From Yoonia vestfoldensis SKA53 (lineage in GTDB: Bacteria; Pseudomonadota; Alphaproteobacteria; Rhodobacterales; Rhodobacteraceae), in NCBI RefSeq assembly GCF_000152785.1, contig NZ_CH672414.1:2731350-2795349 (forward strand): DNA of 64,000 nucleotides. The letters are read 5' to 3'. Both the position numbers and the translations under genes were made by a program. The notes under the pieces are model-generated. The model did not search any database, was not told the origin of the DNA, and was given only the letters and a program-made list of their open reading frames with translations. Of the stretch, positions 17,114-28,789 are shown piece after piece (positions within the stretch are counted from its first letter, which is position 1; every line of letters begins with the position of its first letter).

Positions 17114-17229
17114 GTCGCGTATCCTTTGCCATATGCGGGTCGATATATGGGAAGTCGTGCCAAAGTTCTAGGGCATGGCAAAGCGCGTGCCACGATCTAT
17201 AAAGCAGGTGACTTCACAGGAGACGACAC

Positions 17230-17952
17230 ATGCCCAACCCTACTGCCGCCATGCTGGTGATCGGCGACGAAATTCTTTCGGGCCGGACCCGCGATGCCAA
17301 TATGCACCATCTGGCGGGGCGGCTGACTGAGATCGGCATCGATCTGTGCGAGGTTCGCATCGTCAGTGACCATGCCCCCGCGATCATCGCCGCCGTGCAG
17401 GCGCTGTCGGTAGAGTATGATCATGTGTTCACCAGCGGTGGCATCGGGCCGACGCATGATGATATCACCGCCGATTGCATTGCCGCCGCCTTTGGCGACA
17501 CGATTGACGTGCGCGATGATGCGCGCGCCTTGTTGCAGGCGCATTACGACCGGTCGGGGCAGGAGTTGAACGAGGCCCGTTTGCGCATGGCCCGTATCCC
17601 CGCGCGTGCCACGCTGATCGACAATCCCGTCAGCACCGCACCTGGGTTCAGCATCCGCAATGTGCATGTGATGGCGGGCGTGCCGATGGTGTTTCAGGCG
17701 ATGGTCGCCAGCGTTCTGCCGACCCTGACAGGCGGCGCGCCGCTTTTGTCCCGCACGCTCGAGGTGATCCGCGGCGAGGGCGATATCGCCGGGCCTTTGG
17801 GTGCGTTTGCCGCCGATCATCCCGATCTGTCGGTGGGGTCCTATCCGTTTCAACGCAACGGTGTTTACGGCGCGAACCTTGTGATCCGGGGCGCGGATCA
17901 GGCCGCGGTCGAAGCCGCCTTTGCGCGTCTGCAAGACCTGTTCGCCGCATGA
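17230..17952 (+). CDS. CinA-like molybdopterin-binding domain protein
   Basis: A 240-residue protein made of the MoaB/MogA fold found in the N-terminus of CinA: AMLVIGDEILSGRTRDAN near the start and the phosphate-binding FTSGGIGPTHDD at about 67-78. It lacks the C-terminal CinA nicotinamide-nucleotide deamidase domain, so it belongs to the short competence/damage-inducible protein A-like group, of uncertain function (possibly ADP-ribose or nucleotide pyrophosphatase). An AGGAGA precedes the ATG. The stop overlaps the GNAT gene (ATGA). Confidence 0.9.
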   Translation: MPNPTAAMLVIGDEILSGRTRDANMHHLAGRLTEIGIDLCEVRIVSDHAPAIIAAVQALSVEYDHVFTSGGIGPTHDDITADCIAAAFGDTIDVRDDARALLQAHYDRSGQELNEARLRMARIPARATLIDNPVSTAPGFSIRNVHVMAGVPMVFQAMVASVLPTLTGGAPLLSRTLEVIRGEGDIAGPLGAFAADHPDLSVGSYPFQRNGVYGANLVIRGADQAAVEAAFARLQDLFAA

Positions 17953-18704
17953 GCCTGCCATCTGCGCAATATTGCTATCAGGTGATCGCAGGCACATGGC
18001 CACCCGCAGCGCAGCGCAATATCGGGCCTTGGACGATCCGGCTTGATGCCAGCAACAGCAGCCGCGTTTGCGCCGCTACGGCGCAGGGGCCGTGGACCGC
18101 CAATGACATCACGCTGGCCGCCACCACCATGCGCGCGGCAGGGCAGACGCCGCTGTTCATGATTCGCGCAAGCGAGGGCGCGCTTGATGACGCGCTGGCG
18201 CAGCGCGGCTATGTGATCAAGGACCCCGTCAATATCCATGCCGCCGCCTTGGATCAGATCGCCACCCAGCGCCCGCCCCCTGTGACGACCTTCGAGGTCT
18301 GGCCACCGCTTGCGGCACAGGAAGAGATTTGGGCCGCAGGGGGGATCACCGCAGGCAGGCTTGCCATCATGGACCGTGCGCCGATGCCGAAAACCACGAT
18401 CCTTGGGCGGATCAACGACCGGCCCGCAGGCACCTTGTTCGCAGCTATCCACGGGGATTGCGTCATGGTGCATGCCGTCGAAATCGCGGCGGCGCATCGC
18501 AGGCAAGGATTGGCCCGGCATATGATGGTCGCCAGCGCCTTCTGGGCGCGGGGGCAGGGTGCGCGCTGGCTGACGCTGGTCGCGACGCAGGCGAATACTG
18601 CCGCCAATGCGCTCTATGCTTCCCTCGGGATGGAGGTTGTGGGACAGTATCATTATCGTATCATGCCGGAGAACAGCCTTGACCGACCAACCCACCGCCC
18701 TTGA
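17949..18704 (+). CDS. GNAT family N-acetyltransferase
   Basis: This 251-residue protein has a C-terminal GNAT domain: the acetyl-CoA pyrophosphate loop AAAHRRQGLARHMM (about 178-191) and the NTAANALYASLGMEVVGQYHYR motif near the end, where Asn, Tyr and the GF-like turn bind CoA. The N-terminal 120 residues look like a second degenerate GNAT half. Substrate unknown. Its ATG overlaps the cinA-like stop, and the next gene starts inside its 3' end, so it lies in a four-gene plus-strand chain. Confidence 0.88.
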   Translation: MSLPSAQYCYQVIAGTWPPAAQRNIGPWTIRLDASNSSRVCAATAQGPWTANDITLAATTMRAAGQTPLFMIRASEGALDDALAQRGYVIKDPVNIHAAALDQIATQRPPPVTTFEVWPPLAAQEEIWAAGGITAGRLAIMDRAPMPKTTILGRINDRPAGTLFAAIHGDCVMVHAVEIAAAHRRQGLARHMMVASAFWARGQGARWLTLVATQANTAANALYASLGMEVVGQYHYRIMPENSLDRPTHRP

Positions 18705-19245
18705 CTTGCCGATGGTCGATCCGCTGCCGGAGCCGACCCAGAAATACTTTGACATCTGTCAGGAAAAGCTGGGGTTCGTGCCGAATGTCCTGCGCGCCTA
18801 TGCTTTTGATATCGACAAGCTGAACGCGTTTACCGCGCTGTATAACGATGTGATGCTGGCCCCATCTGGCCTGTCCAAGCTGGACCGCGAAATGATCGCG
18901 GTCGCGGTGTCGTCGGCCAATAAATGTTACTATTGCCTGACGGCGCATGGGGCTGCGGTGCGGCAATTGTCAGGCGATCCGGCCTTGGGCGAAATGCTGG
19001 TGATGAACTGGCGGGTGGCCCCGCTGGATGCGCGCCAGGCGGCGATGCTGCTATTTGCCGAAACCATGACACTGGCCAGCGCGACGATCACCGAAAAAGA
19101 CCGTGACGCGCTGCGGCAGGTCGGGTTTTCGGATCGTGACATCTGGGATATCGCCGCTGTCGCAGGGTTTTTCAACATGACCAACCGGATCGCATCAGCG
19201 ACCGATATGCGCCCGAACGACGCCTATCACGCGCAGGCCCGATGA
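18679..19245 (+). CDS. Peroxidase-related AhpD/carboxymuconolactone-decarboxylase-like protein
   Basis: A 188-residue AhpD-fold protein with the redox CxxC motif in NKCYYCLTAHG, followed by the helix that supplies the general-base His (TAHGAAVR). These peroxidase-related proteins reduce peroxides through the Cys pair. The start is taken as TTG 18679 because GGAGAACAGCC precedes it and the family N-terminus (LPMVDPLPEPTQKYF) fits; this overlaps the GNAT gene by 26 bases. An ATG at 18712 is the fallback. The OmpA-family gene follows with an ATGA overlap. Confidence 0.85.
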   Translation: MTDQPTALDLPMVDPLPEPTQKYFDICQEKLGFVPNVLRAYAFDIDKLNAFTALYNDVMLAPSGLSKLDREMIAVAVSSANKCYYCLTAHGAAVRQLSGDPALGEMLVMNWRVAPLDARQAAMLLFAETMTLASATITEKDRDALRQVGFSDRDIWDIAAVAGFFNMTNRIASATDMRPNDAYHAQAR

Positions 19246-20165
19246 TCAGACTTGCTGCAGGTTTGCTTGCGCTTTGGGGCATGTCAGCGCAGGCGCAAGT
19301 GCTGGAGCTTCCGGCGGACGCCGTGTTGCAGGCCGCAGGTGATCTTCATCTGGACAGCTATGCCTTGCCAACGGGTATTTGGGCCGATGGGGCGGTGCCT
19401 TTCCTGCCGGTCGAAGGGTATGTGACGCAGCAGGCTTGGCGGATTGCGACGCAGTCTTTGACCACGTTGGCATTGTTGCGCCCATTGCGCGACCAATTGC
19501 GCGATGCGCGTTTCCGCATCCTGTTCGAATGCCAGACAGAGGCCTGCGGCGGGTTCGACTTTCGCTTTGCGATCGATACCTTGCCGCCACCGGAAATGCA
19601 GGTGAATATTGGCGATTTCAGGTATCTGGCGGCGGAACGCACGACAGCGGACGGGCTGGAATATCTGACGCTCGTCATCAGTCGGATGGCTGACGCCAGC
19701 TTTGTGCAGATCACGCAGATCACACCCACGGGCTTGGATATGCAGCCTTTGGCCACGGCGACAGCTGCGCCGGTCGGGCAGGCCAATGGCAGCCTTGCGC
19801 AGCAATTGGATGATCTGGGGCATGCGATCCTGCGTGATCTGGATTTCACGATAGGCTCTGCCCAATTAAGCGAGGCCGCATTCGCATCGCTGGCCGAACT
19901 GGCAGCCTATCTTGCCGCCTATCCCGACAGGTCGGTTGCCTTGGTCGGCCATACCGATTCCGCCGGTGCGCTGGACATTAACATCGCGCTGTCACAGCGC
20001 CGTGCAAGGGCCGTTCTGGACCGGCTTGTCACCAGGCACGGCGTTAACAGGCGCCAGCTGGCGGCCGAAGGTATGGGTTATCTTGCGCCGATTGCGTCTA
20101 ATCAGACGGAAACGGGACGCGATGCCAACCGGCGGGTCGAAGTCATCGTCACATCGACCGATTAG
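19242..20165 (+). CDS. OmpA family outer-membrane/peptidoglycan-associated protein
   Basis: A 307-residue exported protein with signal peptide MIRLAAGLLALWGMSAQA and a C-terminal OmpA-like peptidoglycan-binding domain (about 197-303) with LVGHTDSAGALDIN and SQRRARAVLDRLV, the Asp and Arg that contact diaminopimelate. The N-terminal half holds a Cys pair (ECQTEACGG) and is otherwise unlike known beta-barrels, so it is probably periplasmic or surface-anchored rather than a porin. It ends the cinA-GNAT-AhpD-OmpA chain and converges on the GGDEF gene. Confidence 0.9.
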   Translation: MIRLAAGLLALWGMSAQAQVLELPADAVLQAAGDLHLDSYALPTGIWADGAVPFLPVEGYVTQQAWRIATQSLTTLALLRPLRDQLRDARFRILFECQTEACGGFDFRFAIDTLPPPEMQVNIGDFRYLAAERTTADGLEYLTLVISRMADASFVQITQITPTGLDMQPLATATAAPVGQANGSLAQQLDDLGHAILRDLDFTIGSAQLSEAAFASLAELAAYLAAYPDRSVALVGHTDSAGALDINIALSQRRARAVLDRLVTRHGVNRRQLAAEGMGYLAPIASNQTETGRDANRRVEVIVTSTD

Positions 20166-20170
20166 CGCGA

Positions 20171-20920
20171 TCACAGAGCCAGCCGAATCTGGCCGCTGTC
20201 AAAAACAGGCTCTGCAAATACCACGCGCGCGCGGCCTTCTGATTTGGCCTGATACAACGCCTTGTCCGCAAGGCTGAGCGAAACCTCCAATGGCGTCTCG
20301 GGCGAGGTAATGACAGCACCGATTGATAGCGTGATAGTCAGATGCGCAGGTCCGACGCGAAACGGAATGGGTTTGGTCGGGCGTTCACTAATCACGCGGG
20401 CGTGGTCGGGCTTTGCATCAGCCAGCAGGATGGCAAATTCCTCGCCCCCAATCCGACCGCTGACATCGCCCACACGCAGGTTGCGTGAAAGCATGTAAGA
20501 AATTGCTTTCAAACAGATATCACCAGCCTGATGGCCATACGTGTCATTGATCTGCTTGAAGTGATCTGCGTCAAGCATCAACAAGATGCCTGTTTTACAT
20601 TGTTGGCTTCGCGTGCTGGCCAGGTCGAAGAAGGTCCGCCTGTTGTTCATCCCGGTCAGCCAATCCTTGCGCGACATGAATGACAGCCGGCGTTGCAGCT
20701 GTGCCTGATACATCATCACCCCGAACAGCAAACATAACAACGGCATAGCGACAAAGACCGCCCTTGCAATACCATAGAGGAACGGGACATCCGGCAGAAG
20801 CGGCGCAATAATGACGGAAAACACGATATTGGCCAAGGACAGCGCAGCGGTAAACAAAAGCACACGCGTGACCACGCCCAGCCGGCTGCGGGGCGCAAGA
20901 AGCTTGATCATCTTTTCCAT
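20171..20920 (-). CDS. Membrane-bound diguanylate cyclase (GGDEF)
   Basis: This 249-residue protein has two N-terminal membrane helices (about 17-42 and 50-70) and a GGDEF domain that makes cyclic di-GMP. The active-site motif is GGEEF (158-162), the metal-binding Asp is in LMLDADHF (117), and an allosteric I-site RVGD (149-152) lies exactly five residues before it, so product inhibition is expected. No sensory domain other than the short membrane segment is seen. GAGGGGCG precedes the ATG. It follows the LysR gene on the same strand. Confidence 0.93.
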   Translation of the reverse strand: MEKMIKLLAPRSRLGVVTRVLLFTAALSLANIVFSVIIAPLLPDVPFLYGIARAVFVAMPLLCLLFGVMMYQAQLQRRLSFMSRKDWLTGMNNRRTFFDLASTRSQQCKTGILLMLDADHFKQINDTYGHQAGDICLKAISYMLSRNLRVGDVSGRIGGEEFAILLADAKPDHARVISERPTKPIPFRVGPAHLTITLSIGAVITSPETPLEVSLSLADKALYQAKSEGRARVVFAEPVFDSGQIRLAL

Positions 20921-20996
20921 AAACGCCCCTCGATCGACAGGCGCAGCTTATCCGGCACGGATTAACAGATCGTTGCTCACATCAAGCTTGGCGCTG

Positions 20997-21929
20997 CTAC
21001 CAGCGATCGGGGCCTTTGCCGGCAAATGTGCGTGACAGAAAATCGACGAAAGCACGGACTTTTGGCTGTGTGAAATGCCCTTGCGGGTAAACGGCAAAAA
21101 TCCCCTGGGTTTCAATTGGCAAGTCTGGGATCGCCTCTGCGACCAGACCTTTGCGCATGGCGTCGGCGTAGAGAAAACTGGGCAGATAGGCGATGCCAAG
21201 CCCACCGATGCAGGCGTTCAGCAGCGATTGCCCGTCATTCACCGTCAGCCAGCCTGCCGTGCGGACCTGCCGCTTTTCGCCCGATGGCGCGGTCAGTTTC
21301 CAGACCGCGGAATTGGACTGGTTGGAATAATGCAGCAGCTTGTGATTATTCAGGTCGTCGATTTTGTTGGGGCGGCCGTATTGTGTGAAATAGCCGGGGC
21401 TTGCGATCATGCGCCGTGTGGTTTCGGTCAGTTTGTGCGCGCGCAAGGTGCTGTCTTCAAGCTCGCCAATCCGCACCGCCATGTCGAACCCTTCCGAGAT
21501 CAGTTCGACATAGCGGTTGTTCAGCACCATGTTCACGGTGATATCGGGATATGCGCCCAGAAATGCGCCTAGAACCTGCGACAGGTGATTCACCCCGAAA
21601 TCGGTGGCCACGCTGATCCGCAACAACCCCGAAGGTGCTGTCTGCATGGATGTGACCAGCGCATCGGCTTCGCCCGCATCGTTCAGCACACGGCGCGCGC
21701 GGTCGTAATAGGCCAGCCCGATTTCCGTGGGGCTGACGCGGCGGGTGGTCCGGTTCAAAAGCCGCGCACCCAGCCGCGCCTCTAGCGCGGACACATGTTT
21801 GGACACGGCCGATTTGGAAATCCCCATCCTTTTCGCCGCATCGGTAAAGCCACCCTGATCAACAACCGTTGCAAAGGCTTCCATTTCCGTGAGGCGATCC
21901 ATTCCCGACTTCCAACTTACTTGTGCCAT
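20997..21929 (-). CDS. LysR family transcriptional regulator
   Basis: A LysR-type regulator with an N-terminal winged helix-turn-helix (FTDAAKRMGISKSAVSKHVS) and an effector-binding domain that includes GLLRISVATDFGVNHL and GLGIAYLPSFLY. Two starts are equally supported: ATG 21929 (AGGA eight bases before it, 310 residues) and ATG 21902 (GGAAG six bases before it, starting MDRLTEMEAF, the usual LysR beginning). It lies on the same strand and directly downstream of the dienoyl-CoA reductase-like gene, which is its most likely target, though LysR proteins normally regulate divergent genes. Confidence 0.93.
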   Translation of the reverse strand: MAQVSWKSGMDRLTEMEAFATVVDQGGFTDAAKRMGISKSAVSKHVSALEARLGARLLNRTTRRVSPTEIGLAYYDRARRVLNDAGEADALVTSMQTAPSGLLRISVATDFGVNHLSQVLGAFLGAYPDITVNMVLNNRYVELISEGFDMAVRIGELEDSTLRAHKLTETTRRMIASPGYFTQYGRPNKIDDLNNHKLLHYSNQSNSAVWKLTAPSGEKRQVRTAGWLTVNDGQSLLNACIGGLGIAYLPSFLYADAMRKGLVAEAIPDLPIETQGIFAVYPQGHFTQPKVRAFVDFLSRTFAGKGPDRW

Positions 21930-22032
21930 TCAGACAATCCTGCCGCCTAATTCAGGCAGGAATGGGACAAATGCCTGACAATATGGGGGAAGAGATCGGC
22001 TTTGGTGACAATCTGGAAACAGAAAATGGCAA

Positions 22033-22077
22033 ACACCCCTGCGGATTTAGGGGTATTCACCACAGGCTTGGCTGTGG
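22033..22077 (-). terminator. Tandem hairpins after the dienoyl-CoA reductase gene
   Basis: Two stems lie just past the minus-strand stop at 22088: CCACAG (22060-22065) with CTGTGG (22072-22077), and ACACCCCT (22033-22040) with AGGGGTAT (22049-22056). Reading on the minus strand, the second is followed by GTTTGCCATTTTC, moderately T-rich. They probably terminate or attenuate transcription between this gene and the LysR gene. Confidence 0.55.
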
Positions 22078-22087
22078 CTCTGCGGCG

Positions 22088-24127
<2,040 letters not shown>

Positions 24128-24219
24128 TTATGCAAAGAATGGCCAAAGCTGCCCGCCGCGTCACGCCCAACGTGGCGTCACATCACCAGATGGATCACCA
24201 GCGGGAAACCGCAGGCAGC

Positions 24220-24585
24220 CTAATCCGTTTTGGGATGATGTTGCTGGCGGAATGCAGCTTTCAGCAGGTCAAGTTCGCAGCGCAAAAGGTCGATTTCCGC
24301 GCGGATATCATCGGCCAGCGCTGCACCCGACAGGATGGCCAGACTGCCGATGGTGATGCCGTCCGCGCTGCGGATCACGATGGTTTGCAATCCGTCGTGC
24401 AAGATCGCGGCTGGCACCGGCAGGCTGCATCGCCAGCTGTCTGGCCCTGACCCTTGGGTGCAGCGCAGATCGGGCAAAACCTGTCCTTCATGGCTGGCGA
24501 TCAGGTCGGGTGTCGCCGTGCAGGTAACGGTGAACTCCCAGATGCCTGCGCGCAATTGCGATTGTGTCAAAACCGGATGGGACAT
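24220..24585 (-). CDS. Protein of unknown function (121 residues)
   Basis: I do not recognise this family. The protein starts MSHPVLTQSQLRAGIWEF, contains a mixed beta-rich part, and ends with a helical segment DDIRAEIDLLRCELDLLKAAF that could form a coiled coil. There is no signal peptide. AAAGG lies seven bases before the ATG, and it begins ten bases after the stop of the equally unrecognised gene upstream, so the pair is probably cotranscribed and functionally linked. Confidence 0.7.
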   Translation of the reverse strand: MSHPVLTQSQLRAGIWEFTVTCTATPDLIASHEGQVLPDLRCTQGSGPDSWRCSLPVPAAILHDGLQTIVIRSADGITIGSLAILSGAALADDIRAEIDLLRCELDLLKAAFRQQHHPKTD

Positions 24586-24595
24586 GAAGCACCTT

Positions 24596-25369
24596 TCAAA
24601 CTTGCGCGCGCGGATAGCGGCAGATGGTCAGATCGCGCAGGGTGACGCAGTTCATCGCCGGATTTTCGAACATCAGGTCGATCCAGATATGCTCTGCCCG
24701 CTGTTCGTTTAGCTGGGTATAGGCAAGATCGAAGGCGACCGTCGATGGCGCGCCGGTCTGCGGCAGTGGCAGCAATATCTGTTCGGTATTGGGGCCATTG
24801 CGCAGGTTCAGCCGCGCAAAGATGCTGATGGGCTGCTCCGCCTCGACCATGGCCGTGAGCGCGATGACATGCTGCTTGCGCAAGCCCGCGCAACTGGCCG
24901 CGGGCAGGTCAAGGGCCAGCGACAGATAGCTGCCATCAAAATGGAAAACTTCTATGCGCAAACTAAACGGTGAAATATCAATATCACGCAGGTTTCGGGT
25001 TTGGCGGACAGTGATTTGTGATCGCGGGCAATCGTGAAAGATGCCAATTTCTTCTCCGATCCGCGTTGTGTTACGCACCGGTGCGCGCCCGGCTGTATCC
25101 AGCTTCCGCCGCCAGACCGCGGGCCGCCATGCCCAATCCGTCCCGACCGGCCGGGCAAAGCTGTCGGACCCGATCAGGGGCAGGGCCAGCCTGTCGTCGG
25201 CTTGGTGGCACAGATCCAGCAAGGTGGTTTTCAACTGCCGTGCCTGATAGCGTTGCGCACGCAGGGCGATCAGGTCTGTCTTGTCTGCGCGCCTTGCGGC
25301 CGCGCGCCACCGCGCCAGCGCGCCTTTGTGAAACAGTCGGCCCAGCAAACCCTGTGGCGTGATTGGCAT
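24596..25369 (-). CDS. Rhodobacterales-type protein of unknown function (possibly DUF6478)
   Basis: A 257-residue soluble protein with no signal peptide. It starts MPITPQGLLGRLFHKGALARW, has an Arg-rich N-terminal helix region, and then a beta-rich body with LPLIGSDSFARPVGTDWAWRP and DISPFSLRIEVFHFDGSYLSL. I recall similar proteins conserved in Rhodobacterales under a DUF number, probably DUF6478, but cannot confirm it. The ATG at 25369 was preferred over an in-frame start at 25519 whose added 50 residues are Cys- and Arg-rich and overlap the lipoprotein gene. It precedes the 121-residue unknown protein. Confidence 0.72.
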   Translation of the reverse strand: MPITPQGLLGRLFHKGALARWRAAARRADKTDLIALRAQRYQARQLKTTLLDLCHQADDRLALPLIGSDSFARPVGTDWAWRPAVWRRKLDTAGRAPVRNTTRIGEEIGIFHDCPRSQITVRQTRNLRDIDISPFSLRIEVFHFDGSYLSLALDLPAASCAGLRKQHVIALTAMVEAEQPISIFARLNLRNGPNTEQILLPLPQTGAPSTVAFDLAYTQLNEQRAEHIWIDLMFENPAMNCVTLRDLTICRYPRAQV

Positions 25370-25397
25370 CGCTTTGTGGTCCTTTCGGGTGGTCCGT

Positions 25398-25982
25398 TTA
25401 TGGCGTGCCTTGCGGCGCTGACAAGCCGCGCAGGACCTGATCCAGCAAGGCGTCACCGCGCGCTGCCGACAATGGCGCGTCATCCAGCCCGCGCACCGAC
25501 ACTGTAACAAGCCGGCCATTTATATCGGTAAAGGCGCGCCATTCGTCAGGGCCAAGCCCGTCCATTGGGGGCGCAGCCGTATCGCGGAAATGGACGGTCA
25601 CGCGCCCGCCTGACGCTTGCGCGGAAATGACGCTGATCGTCGCACCGCTGCCGTTGCTCAGCAGCCCTGCGCCTTGCGGGCTGGTCAGCAAATCGTGGAG
25701 GCTGGTTTCCGCGCCTGTGACCATGGCAGAACCCATGTCCCCGGCCTGCACAATCGCCACGCCAATAATGGATGGCACGGGCGCATCGGTGCCCAGCGTG
25801 ACACAGGGCGCAAAAACCGCGAAACCGGCGCGCAGGCGGCTGGACACCGGATCAGCACAATAGCCCGCTGGCGGCGTGACCACCAGATCACCGGTCAGCA
25901 GCGCCACAGGTTGCGCCACGCCGACAGGATTGCAGGCAGCAAGTGCCGCGATCCCGACCAAGGCGATGGCGCGTCTGAACAT
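25398..25982 (-). CDS. Lipoprotein of unknown function
   Basis: A 194-residue protein with a lipoprotein signal: MFRRAIALVGIAALAAC, where Cys17 follows a LAA lipobox and would be lipidated. The mature part contains two further Cys (GYCADP, APCVTLG), which could form a disulfide in the periplasm. No recognised domain. The ATG lies four bases after the ilvD stop and uses an AAGGG within the ilvD end, so it is probably an ilvD operon member by position only. An in-frame start at 26024 inside ilvD was rejected because it would bury the signal. Confidence 0.8.
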   Translation of the reverse strand: MFRRAIALVGIAALAACNPVGVAQPVALLTGDLVVTPPAGYCADPVSSRLRAGFAVFAPCVTLGTDAPVPSIIGVAIVQAGDMGSAMVTGAETSLHDLLTSPQGAGLLSNGSGATISVISAQASGGRVTVHFRDTAAPPMDGLGPDEWRAFTDINGRLVTVSVRGLDDAPLSAARGDALLDQVLRGLSAPQGTP

Positions 25983-25986
25983 GCCC

Positions 25987-27720
25987 TTACAGGTCCATAT
26001 AGATGTGTTTTTCGCCCTTGGCACCTGGATGGGTCAATGCGCCCAGACGGGTCGATCCGACCAGCTGTGCATATTTCCACAAGGCTCCCGAGGCATAGAT
26101 AGTTTCGCGCGGGCCAGCCCAGGTTTTGCGCCGTTCGGCCAGTTCTGCATCGGTCAGCGCCACCGACAATTCGCCGGTGCGCGCGTTCAGCGTGATCATG
26201 TCGCCGTCTTTCAACAGCGCGATGGGGCCGCCCTGCGCGGCCTCTGGGCCGACGTGACCCACGCAGAACCCGCGTGTCGCACCTGAAAAGCGGCCGTCGG
26301 TGATCAGCGCGACCTTTTTGCCCATGCCTTGGCCCGACAAAGCGGCGGTGGTGGACAGCATTTCGCGCATACCGGGGCCGCCTGCAGGGCCTTCGTTGCG
26401 GATAACGATGACTTCGCCTTCTTCATATTGGCGGGCTTTTACGGCCTCGAACGCGTCTTCTTCGCATTCGAACACGCGGGCAGGGCCGGTAAATATCTGT
26501 TCTTCCTCGGACATGCCCGCGACCTTGACGATGGCGCCTTCGGGGGCAAGGTTGCCTTTCAGGCCGACAACACCGCCGGTTTTCGTGATCGGATTGGCGA
26601 CGGAATAGATGACGCGGTTATCCGCCTCACCCTTGATCATGTCCAGTTCTTCACCGATCACGCGGCCTGTCGCTGTCATGCAATCTTCGTGGATCAGACC
26701 GGCCTTGCGCAGTTCTTTCAGCACGACAGGCACGCCGCCTGCCTCGTAAAGATCCTTGGCCACATATTTGCCGCCCGGTTTGAGATCGACGAAATAGGGC
26801 GTATCGCGGAAAATCTCGCAGACATCGGACAGATCAAAATCAATGCCAGCCTCGGCGGCGATCGCAGGCAGGTGCAGACCGGCATTGGTGGACCCGCCGG
26901 TGCAGGCCACGATCCGTGCCGCGTTTTCCAGTGATTTGCGCGTGACGATATCGCGCGCGCGGATGTTCTTGGCGATCAGGTTCATCACGGCCTCGCCCGA
27001 AGCGACACCATATTGATCGCGCGATTCGTAGGGCGCAGGCGCGCCAGAGGAATTGAGCAGCGCCAGACCGATTGCTTCGGACACGCAGGCCATGGTGTTG
27101 GCGGTGAATTGTCCACCACAAGCCCCAGCAGAGGGGCAGGCGACGCGTTCAAGGATTTCGAGCTCCGCATCGGTCATATTACCGGCCTGATGCTTGCCCA
27201 CCGCTTCGAACACGTCTTGGACGGTCACGTCCTGCCCGTTTAACCGGCCCGGCAGGATTGAGCCGCCATAGATGAACACCGACGGCACGTTCAGCCGCAC
27301 CATCGCCATCATCATCCCGGGCAAGGATTTGTCGCAACCGGCCAGACCGACCAGCGCGTCATAGCAATGGCCGCGCATCGTCAGTTCAACGGTATCGGCA
27401 ATCGCTTCGCGTGATGCGAGTGACGACCGCATCCCTTCATGGCCCATGGCGATGCCATCGGTGACGGTGATTGTGGTAAATTCGCGCGGCGTGCCTTTGG
27501 CGTTCTTGACGCCGACCTTGACGGCTTGGGCCTGCCGGTTCAGCGTGATGTTGCAGGGGGCTGCTTCGTTCCAGCAGGTGGCGACACCGACCCAAGGCTG
27601 TGCGATCTCATGTTCGTCCAGGCCCATCGCATAAAAATAGGACCGGTGCGGCGCGCGAGACGGGCCTTCAGTCACGTGGCGGCTGGGCAATTTGGATTTG
27701 TCGACACGGTTGCTGGGCAT
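25987..27720 (-). CDS. ilvD: Dihydroxy-acid dehydratase
   Basis: This 577-residue Fe-S dehydratase converts 2,3-dihydroxy-isovalerate (and the isoleucine-pathway analogue) to the 2-keto acid in branched-chain amino acid synthesis. Cluster-binding Cys are in [11 protein letters not shown] (Cys49 region), [10 protein letters not shown] and the [16 protein letters not shown] signature. The C-terminal ILVD signature [22 protein letters not shown] is also seen in pieces. GGAGAGAG precedes the ATG. The divergent neighbour is a CPBP protease. Confidence 0.97.
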   Translation of the reverse strand: MPSNRVDKSKLPSRHVTEGPSRAPHRSYFYAMGLDEHEIAQPWVGVATCWNEAAPCNITLNRQAQAVKVGVKNAKGTPREFTTITVTDGIAMGHEGMRSSLASREAIADTVELTMRGHCYDALVGLAGCDKSLPGMMMAMVRLNVPSVFIYGGSILPGRLNGQDVTVQDVFEAVGKHQAGNMTDAELEILERVACPSAGACGGQFTANTMACVSEAIGLALLNSSGAPAPYESRDQYGVASGEAVMNLIAKNIRARDIVTRKSLENAARIVACTGGSTNAGLHLPAIAAEAGIDFDLSDVCEIFRDTPYFVDLKPGGKYVAKDLYEAGGVPVVLKELRKAGLIHEDCMTATGRVIGEELDMIKGEADNRVIYSVANPITKTGGVVGLKGNLAPEGAIVKVAGMSEEEQIFTGPARVFECEEDAFEAVKARQYEEGEVIVIRNEGPAGGPGMREMLSTTAALSGQGMGKKVALITDGRFSGATRGFCVGHVGPEAAQGGPIALLKDGDMITLNARTGELSVALTDAELAERRKTWAGPRETIYASGALWKYAQLVGSTRLGALTHPGAKGEKHIYMDL

Positions 27721-27828
27721 GAAATCTCTCTCCGAAAAACTGTTGGATTTGGTCTAAATAACGGGCGTCAGTGACACAAGCGCGAAACCGCCATTGCGGG
27801 CCGTGTGGCTGGGCGTGTAATCAGGGGT

Positions 27829-28734
27829 ATGAATGATCCCTACCGCGCCCATGCCGCGTTCATCCGCCCTGCATGGCCGGTGCGGGACATCTGGCGCGTG
27901 TTGACCATGATCTTGCTGGTCGAACTGATTTTCGTGCTGTCCCCTGTCGGTCTGGTCCTGCTTTTGCCGGACGCCGCGCGCGATGCCTATGTCGCAGGGA
28001 CGAGCGCATTTGGCACGCTGCTGCAATTCTTCAGCTTTGGTGTCGCGGGGCTTGGCCTTGTGGGTTTGTTGCCTGTTTTGCACCGGCGCGGGTTCTGGTC
28101 GCTGGTTGGTGGTCGCAGTGCTGCCTGGGCGAAGCTGATACAGGTTGTCTGGGCTGTCGGGTTGGTCCTGCTGGTGGTCGAAATGTTGCCGCCCCGCCCC
28201 TTTGCCGATGAAGCGGTGATGATGCGCGATGTCGGTACTTGGCTTTTGCTGCTGCCTGTCGGTCTGTTGGCGCTTTTGGTGCAGGTCGGCACCGAAGAGC
28301 TGTTCTTTCGCGGTTATTTGCAACAGCAATTGGCCTGCCTGTCGCAATCGCGCTGGGCGTGGATGGTGTTTCCCTCGGTCCTGTTCGGGGCGTTGCATTA
28401 TGCGAACGGCTATGGTCCCGCCGACGGGCTGATCTGGGCGGTTTGGGCAGCCTTGCTGGGGTTGGCCTGCGCCGATCTGACCGCGCGGACTGGCAATCTG
28501 GGTGCCGCCATCGGGCTGCATCTGGCCAATAACGCCTTTGCGCTGCTGCTTTACGCGGTCGCGGATTGGCCGGCCTCGGGCCTTGCTTTGTTCGTTTATC
28601 CCTATGAAGACCCCGCAGTCCTTGATTACAGCCTTGCGACCTTGCTTGATCCGTCGGTGATTGTTCAGGCCCTGACCTTGGGCTTTTGGGTGCTAGTGAT
28701 GTGGCTGGCCGCACGGATAGCGATCAAGCGCTGA
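27829..28734 (+). CDS. CPBP family intramembrane glutamic endopeptidase
   Basis: An integral-membrane protein of 301 residues with about eight hydrophobic segments. The CPBP/Abi motif is complete: [14 protein letters not shown] (EExxxR), then FGALHYANG (FxxxH) and [11 protein letters not shown] (HxxxN-like). Such proteases process prenylated or membrane proteins, or act in bacteriocin immunity. The ATG at 27829 follows AGGGG closely; an in-frame start at 27805 would add eight residues. It is divergent from ilvD and 55 bases upstream of accD. Confidence 0.9.
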   Translation: MNDPYRAHAAFIRPAWPVRDIWRVLTMILLVELIFVLSPVGLVLLLPDAARDAYVAGTSAFGTLLQFFSFGVAGLGLVGLLPVLHRRGFWSLVGGRSAAWAKLIQVVWAVGLVLLVVEMLPPRPFADEAVMMRDVGTWLLLLPVGLLALLVQVGTEELFFRGYLQQQLACLSQSRWAWMVFPSVLFGALHYANGYGPADGLIWAVWAALLGLACADLTARTGNLGAAIGLHLANNAFALLLYAVADWPASGLALFVYPYEDPAVLDYSLATLLDPSVIVQALTLGFWVLVMWLAARIAIKR

Positions 28735-28789
28735 TTGCATTTTCACCCGCAGGGTCATATCTGTTTTTGGTCAAGTAGAAGGCCCGCCC

